This document shows positions 59,515-64,000 of a stretch of 64,000 nt of DNA, piece after piece; within the stretch, counting starts at the first letter, position 1, and the number at the start of each line of letters is the position of its first letter. The notes beneath the pieces were generated by a model. It was not told where the DNA came from and made no database searches. It saw only the letters and a program-made list of their open reading frames with translations. The position numbers were made by a program, and so were the translations under genes. Source of the stretch: W0P28-013 sp964570565 (GTDB taxonomy: Bacteria > Bacteroidota > Bacteroidia > Bacteroidales > Paludibacteraceae); contig CAZMYT010000004.1 in the NCBI GenBank assembly GCA_964570565.1, forward strand, positions 62,001-126,000, given 5' to 3'.

Positions 59515-62343
59515 TTAGCGGTTACATAAATTTTTAAAATGACAATATTCACACAGTTTGGTATCTGTACATTGTGTGAATGGTTTTTCAGAATTAAAAA
59601 TATCTGATAAACAGTTTGTTAAACCTGTTTCAAAAGATTCTTTGAAGTTGTTGTAATCGTCAATAATTGTGGTTTCGTTTTTCGATGGACTGTATTTGAT
59701 TTGGTAATTTTCAAGGTCTCGTAAACTATAAATACTTGGTTTTAGCTGTTTTCCTGTCTTGCAGTTTAGCTGGTACAGCATGGCGTAGAAAAATGTTTGT
59801 AGCACGGCTTTAGGTCTTTTGTCATTCGTGCTATCGAATAAATCGTCGATATTCTGAAATTCAGTGCTCGCTTTGCCTGTTTTGTAATCTACAATGTGTG
59901 TTACGTTTTGCTGTTCGTCTACGCGGTCAATTATTCCTTTTAGATTCACCGACAGTCCATTTTCTAACGTCAGTGCTGTTGTTAGCGATAATTCAGTCTC
60001 CAGATATAGAAAAGGTGCCCGTATACGTTGGTCGAATTGCAACGTTTGTATGACGTATGCTTTTATAATATTGGCAATCAGTAAATTTTCGCCCAATAGC
60101 GGCATGTTTGTTTTGTTTTTGTAAAACGTTTTATTGAATGCCGCGTGGATGTAATTATCTAACGAAATAGTTCCTTGAATAAGTTGTTTGATAATTTCTT
60201 TAGTGACCATTTGTCCTTTGTAAGGCTTGTATACCGACTCCATGACGGCGTGAAATAGTGTACCAAATGTGTTCGATTCTATGGTTTCACTTACAGCATC
60301 AGGCGGAGTTAAGGCTTCTATTTTAGAAAAATAAAAGCGAAGTGGACAATCAATGTAATTATTGATGTCGCTTGCAGCAATGGCTTTCCCTGAATCAGCT
60401 TGTGTGAAAAGAGCTAGTCGTTCTATAATTCGCTCATCTTTTACAACGACAATAGGCTCTGTTTTTTTTGACGATACACTATAGCTAACTGCTTTATGAA
60501 CAATCGGTATTTGGTATAGATATTCCAATTGGGCCGCATAACGGCTCAATTCTCCGTGTTGCCCATCGGTGCGCGAATCGTAGAGTAGAAATACACGTTT
60601 TGCGCGGTAAATCATGCGGTAAAAATTGTATGCAAAAATAGCATCGTGATATTCGTAAGTTGGCAGCCCGAATGCACGACGTAAACTGTAGGGAATGACC
60701 GATGGATTGTTGTTCTTTCGTGGAAAAACACCTTCGTTAAAGGAGGTGATAATCAAATTGTCGAAATCTAACGCACGGGTTTCCAAAGTACCCATAAGTT
60801 GTAATCCTTGCAGAGGCTCGCCTTTAAAAGCAATGGTGATATTGCTCGTGAGTTGTTTCAATAATTTGAAAAATGTATCGGTTGAAAGGTTTACATGTGT
60901 CTGTTTTAGGTTGTCCTCTAAACGATTGATAGCTGCTTGATAATGAGCAAAATATTCTGCATCTAATTGTCTGTTGGCATCACTGTAAGTGTGTTCCGAA
61001 AGCAATTGTGTAATGGTTGAAAAATAGGCAATGAATTCGCTTGTTTCGGTAATAGGCGCAAACAAGGCATCGAACAATTTATTCTTATTTAATTCATCGT
61101 GGCTGACTAAAAACAAATTGTCTTTGTGAATTTTTGCCGTCATTTGTTCCACGTCATTTGCTGCATAATCCACAATGTAAGGATGGTTTAGAATTGCCAA
61201 CACATGTTTGTAATAAAAATGTGTTTTTCCATCTATCAAACGACCATTTTTTTGCAAAGCTACCAAGTGATCCATGAGTGCTGCTATAGGTGTGAGCGAC
61301 AAAGGATAACCCATAGTTATATTAATCGTGTCGATACTTTCGGGAATGGCATGTAACATGGGAATTAGCAACTGTTCATCGGGCAAAACAATGGCTGTTT
61401 TGAGTCCAACTTGTTCCTGTTGTTTGCTTTGCAACTCCTCTAAAATAGTGTACACTTGCTTGGTTTGACTAACATCTGAAGGTATGGCTATCAGTTCTAC
61501 GTGACGCTCCAAATTGGTGGTTGGCTCGTCAAGATCAAATTCGGAATGAAATTTGGCTTCGTTTTCTGGTATAAATTGATTTGCCACATTGCCTACTGTT
61601 CTAATTTCAGGCGATTGATAATCAAAATAATAATCGCCAATGCCCAATTGCTGGTATTTTTTGAAAATTTGTTCTTCGGTGGCTGTGAGGGCATTAAAAC
61701 CAACAAAAATAACTCGTTTGTAGGTTACCGCTAAAGGCGTTTTACTTTCGGCCACTTCTCTAAAAATCATGCCGTCGTAGCCAATGCCTTGTGCTCGTAA
61801 ATCATCTCGGAATGTTTTGTATAGCGTAAATAAACCGCTCCACATTTCCACAAATTGTGTTTCGAGATTGCGTCCATGTTCTTTTAAAAAATAGCCCCAA
61901 AATTGCTTGATGATTGTTTTTTGTTCATCACTCATCCAGCTTAAATCGCCCTCAATATCTTTGATGTCGCTGATGTTTTGGAACAGTTGTTTGGCATCTA
62001 TGAGGTATTTATCTATTTCATTGAAATCGGATAACAGCATATCGCCTAAAAATAGGAATGTATCGAAGGTTTCTTCGTCATTCACTACTTTCTTAAAGCT
62101 ATTGTATAAGGTGAACAGTAGCGTGATTTTATCGGCTTGAAGTAAAGTGGATTCTTTTAGAAATAGATCGTTAATGGCTACAATGTCGGGAGCAAATAGA
62201 GGCTTGTTAGCCACTTTGGCCAACGCCTTACGAAAAAATAAGCCCGCCCGGCGATTCGGAAAGACAAAGGCGAATTCACTGAGTTCCTCTCCGTAAGTGT
62301 GGTAATACCGCTGGGCTAGTTGTTCCAGAAAAGGTGTCATCAT
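59515..62343 (-). CDS. AddB-like PD-(D/E)xK nuclease of double-strand break repair
   Basis: 942 residues; adjacent ATGs at 62343 and 62340. The N-terminal half resembles an inactivated helicase of the AddB type (FVFPNRRAGLFFRKAL in the place of a Walker A). The C-terminal RecB-like nuclease has GTLFHAVMES, the active-site ITHIVDYKTGKAS preceded by GIIDRVDE, and a four-cysteine iron-sulfur staple (Cys in NYIDCPLRFYF plus the terminal CEYCHFKNLC). This pattern is that of AddB, which works with AddA in recombinational repair. No addA is adjacent in the window. The family call is strong; the exact subunit name is an inference. Confidence 0.87.
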   Translation of the reverse strand: MMTPFLEQLAQRYYHTYGEELSEFAFVFPNRRAGLFFRKALAKVANKPLFAPDIVAINDLFLKESTLLQADKITLLFTLYNSFKKVVNDEETFDTFLFLGDMLLSDFNEIDKYLIDAKQLFQNISDIKDIEGDLSWMSDEQKTIIKQFWGYFLKEHGRNLETQFVEMWSGLFTLYKTFRDDLRAQGIGYDGMIFREVAESKTPLAVTYKRVIFVGFNALTATEEQIFKKYQQLGIGDYYFDYQSPEIRTVGNVANQFIPENEAKFHSEFDLDEPTTNLERHVELIAIPSDVSQTKQVYTILEELQSKQQEQVGLKTAIVLPDEQLLIPMLHAIPESIDTINITMGYPLSLTPIAALMDHLVALQKNGRLIDGKTHFYYKHVLAILNHPYIVDYAANDVEQMTAKIHKDNLFLVSHDELNKNKLFDALFAPITETSEFIAYFSTITQLLSEHTYSDANRQLDAEYFAHYQAAINRLEDNLKQTHVNLSTDTFFKLLKQLTSNITIAFKGEPLQGLQLMGTLETRALDFDNLIITSFNEGVFPRKNNNPSVIPYSLRRAFGLPTYEYHDAIFAYNFYRMIYRAKRVFLLYDSRTDGQHGELSRYAAQLEYLYQIPIVHKAVSYSVSSKKTEPIVVVKDERIIERLALFTQADSGKAIAASDINNYIDCPLRFYFSKIEALTPPDAVSETIESNTFGTLFHAVMESVYKPYKGQMVTKEIIKQLIQGTISLDNYIHAAFNKTFYKNKTNMPLLGENLLIANIIKAYVIQTLQFDQRIRAPFLYLETELSLTTALTLENGLSVNLKGIIDRVDEQQNVTHIVDYKTGKASTEFQNIDDLFDSTNDKRPKAVLQTFFYAMLYQLNCKTGKQLKPSIYSLRDLENYQIKYSPSKNETTIIDDYNNFKESFETGLTNCLSDIFNSEKPFTQCTDTKLCEYCHFKNLCNR

Positions 62344-62534
62344 CTGTTGCGTTGTTGTATTTTTGAAGGCACTAAATTACAAAAAAATGTGTAATGATGG
62401 TCTTTAATTTTACAAAAAATAGATATTAACATGAGTTCCACGGCTTTTTGAGGAAATTAGTGAGTGGTCTTGCAGCGTTTTAGATTGTTAGTGCATCATC
62501 CTATTTGTAAACTCCATTTTAAATTTCATACGCT

Positions 62535-63290
62535 ATGAATAAAATTAAGTATCGTTTTGTGTCGATGTTGCTAGTAATATTCACCAGTGCAACATTTGTA
62601 TCGTGTTTGAACGAGTCAGAACCTGTTGAACCATACACCATTGCGGTGTGGACAGCGCAACGTGCTCAGGACCAACAGTTGTATTTTATGGCAGATGATG
62701 ATTCTACTACGTTTGTGCCTAGTTATACTTTGTCTTATCCCGACTCTTTGTTGGGAAAACGCTGTTATGTGGAATTTAATTTACGTACCCAGAAAAAAGA
62801 GGGTTACACCTATGTGGTAGATGTGCGTTATATTCAATCGGTACCAACTTGGAGTCTGTTTGATATTCGTACAGCCAATCAAAGTGATAGTTTAGGTAAT
62901 GATCCCACAAACATAATGGTGGCTTGGGTGAGTGGCAATTACCTTAATATGATGTATCAATATTACGGCACAGGAACTATTAAACACAGTTTTACCTTAG
63001 CACGTAACTATTTAAGTACTGAAACAGTACCTGATTCAGTGATTAATTTAGAATTTAGACACAATAGGAAGTTGGATCAGGCAGGACAACGCTACGATCA
63101 CGTAGCATCATTTGATATCAGTTCTTTAGCCGTCGATAAAACTACTGATTTTTACATTAATATCAAGTATTATCATCCTAATGGTTACTACAATTCATTT
63201 AAAATTAAAGTGCCTATTGCTAACATAAAGCAACCTGTACCATTTTATATAGGCCGTCCATTTTACTTATCGGAGTGGGGACGTAGCTAA
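62535..63290 (+). CDS. NigD-like lipoprotein
   Basis: 251 residues. A lipoprotein signal ends in FVSCLNE, with Cys at residue 24. The mature part begins with a small beta domain (TIAVWTAQRAQDQQLYFMADD, LLGKRCYVEFNLRTQKKEG) matching NigD-like proteins common in Bacteroidales. NigD itself was described next to bacteriocin genes, but most homologues have no known function. It is probably anchored in the outer membrane. It stands alone with a terminator and precedes the acyl-CoA ligase gene. Confidence 0.83.
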   Translation: MNKIKYRFVSMLLVIFTSATFVSCLNESEPVEPYTIAVWTAQRAQDQQLYFMADDDSTTFVPSYTLSYPDSLLGKRCYVEFNLRTQKKEGYTYVVDVRYIQSVPTWSLFDIRTANQSDSLGNDPTNIMVAWVSGNYLNMMYQYYGTGTIKHSFTLARNYLSTETVPDSVINLEFRHNRKLDQAGQRYDHVASFDISSLAVDKTTDFYINIKYYHPNGYYNSFKIKVPIANIKQPVPFYIGRPFYLSEWGRS

Positions 63291-63310
63291 CCTGTTAAAA
63301 GTGTTGTATT

Positions 63311-63350
63311 AAAAGAGAGATTGTTTGTTGAAAACTTCTCTCTTTTTTTT
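63311..63350 (+). terminator. Intrinsic terminator of the NigD-like gene
   Basis: AAAAGAGAGA pairs with TCTCTCTTTT around a 16-base loop, followed by more T. Confidence 0.8.
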
Positions 63351-63381
63351 TGACCTCATATTAAAATAATTCTTACATTTG
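63349..63381 (+). promoter_or_regulatory. Promoter of the acyl-CoA ligase gene
   Basis: TTTG (63349-63352), 21 bases, then TACATTTG (63374-63381), 54 bases before the ATG. The upstream element sits in the preceding terminator's T-run. Confidence 0.65.
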
Positions 63382-63435
63382 CATGATTTCTTCGAAAATT
63401 GGTGGAAAACCAAAACAATTTAACTTATTAAAATT

Positions 63436-64000
63436 ATGGAAGTAACACGTCTTATCGACTTGCTGCCATACTATTTGGAGCATCATCCAAATCAAGATGC
63501 AGCATTGGCAGCCAAACGTAATGGCGAATGGATTAAAATCAGTATTCAGCAATACGTTGAAAAAGTTAACAATTTGTCGTATGGTTTTATGGAACTTGGT
63601 ATAGTTCCGGGTGACAAGGTTGCTATTATCAGTTCTAATCGCCCAGAATGGAATATGCTCGATATGGCTGTGATGCAGTGTGGTGCTATTAGTGTACCAA
63701 TTTATCCTACCATTAGTCAAGCCGACTACAAATATATTTTAAATCATGCCGAAATTAAATTAATCTTTATCGAAGGTAAAGAACTGCGTACAAAGATTGA
63801 ACCAGTTTTACCTGAAGTGAAGTCAATCAAGCATGTGTACACATTTATGGATCAAGGTGTTTATCCTTATTTCGACCAATTGGTTGAGTTAGGCAAAGCA
63901 CATCCACAGCCAGAAGCGTTGAAAAAAATTATGGATGGTATCGACAAAATGGATATGGCCACCATTATTTACACGTCAGGTACTACTGGAAATCCTAAAG
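63436..64000 (+). CDS. fadD: Long-chain fatty acid-CoA ligase, 5' part, cut by window edge
   Basis: 188 codons are visible from the ATG at 63436, open to the window edge. The sequence is that of the N-terminal part of an AMP-forming ligase: LSYGFMELGIVPGDKVAIIS, NRPEWNMLDMAVMQCGA, VPIYPTISQADYKYIL, and at the edge the nucleotide-binding loop IIYTSGTTGNPK. Such enzymes activate fatty acids with ATP and CoA. The long-chain preference is inferred from overall similarity to the FadD/FAA group; the gene symbol is provisional. Confidence 0.88.
   Translation, partial: MEVTRLIDLLPYYLEHHPNQDAALAAKRNGEWIKISIQQYVEKVNNLSYGFMELGIVPGDKVAIISSNRPEWNMLDMAVMQCGAISVPIYPTISQADYKYILNHAEIKLIFIEGKELRTKIEPVLPEVKSIKHVYTFMDQGVYPYFDQLVELGKAHPQPEALKKIMDGIDKMDMATIIYTSGTTGNPK

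Overview
The window comes from a low-GC member of the Bacteroidota, most likely order Bacteroidales. The evidence is the recurring promoter signature TAnnTTTG (with TTG or TTTG about 20 bases upstream), a type IX secretion set (SprA/Sov, a GldJ-like lipoprotein, and a BspA-like surface protein with a C-terminal sorting domain), NigD-like and CotH lipoproteins, a DUF4292 lipoprotein and an Lnb-like protein. No plasmid, prophage or transposase is visible. Most of the window is ordinary chromosome in short operons with good intrinsic terminators.

Bases 1-3262 are the main accessory region. Five minus-strand genes (a secreted protein cut by the window edge, a second secreted protein, a thiol peroxidase, a DUF6326 membrane protein and a protein with a HEPN-like R-x4-H motif) alternate with related 85-98 bp palindromic repeats, plus one unrelated shorter palindrome after tpx. 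Each element lies on the 3' side of a gene and ends in CATAAC/GTTATG-type inverted cores. This is the gene-plus-recombination-site layout of an integron cassette array, but no integrase is present here. A half copy of the same repeat occurs more than 21 kb away, 5 bases after the stop codon of a restriction endonuclease in a two-gene restriction-modification operon (24913-26510), so that operon may have arrived by the same route.

Bases 3386-20451 hold asnB, the 1236-residue BspA-like protein, the alaS-trpS-eamA-CWC operon on the minus strand, the M23 peptidase-relA/spoT-DUF5131 operon on the plus strand, and a LytS/LytTR two-component pair. Bases 20475-24848 hold dut, a TPR protein, a DUF4292 lipoprotein and an EnvC-like protein. 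Bases 26649-30320 are a minus-strand envelope operon: glucosaminidase-LysM, Lnb-like protein, and a phosphatase-fold protein that has lost nearly all its metal ligands. Bases 30444-37189 hold efp, tRNA-Arg(ACG), a 56-residue membrane protein, mutS2, asnS and the gldJ-like gene.

Bases 37274-51805 run on the plus strand: folP, cdaA, ruvA, sprA, cotH-like, clpP, clpX and a Ca/Na antiporter. Bases 52061-64000 hold panC-panD, mtaB, the overlapping pabA-pabB-pabC operon, gcvT and pepT, an AddB-like nuclease, a NigD-like lipoprotein and the start of a long-chain acyl-CoA ligase cut by the window edge. PabABC with FolP supplies folate, GcvT uses it, and PanC/PanD lead to coenzyme A, which the acyl-CoA ligase uses.

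All names rest on reading motifs and family resemblance; no database search was run.
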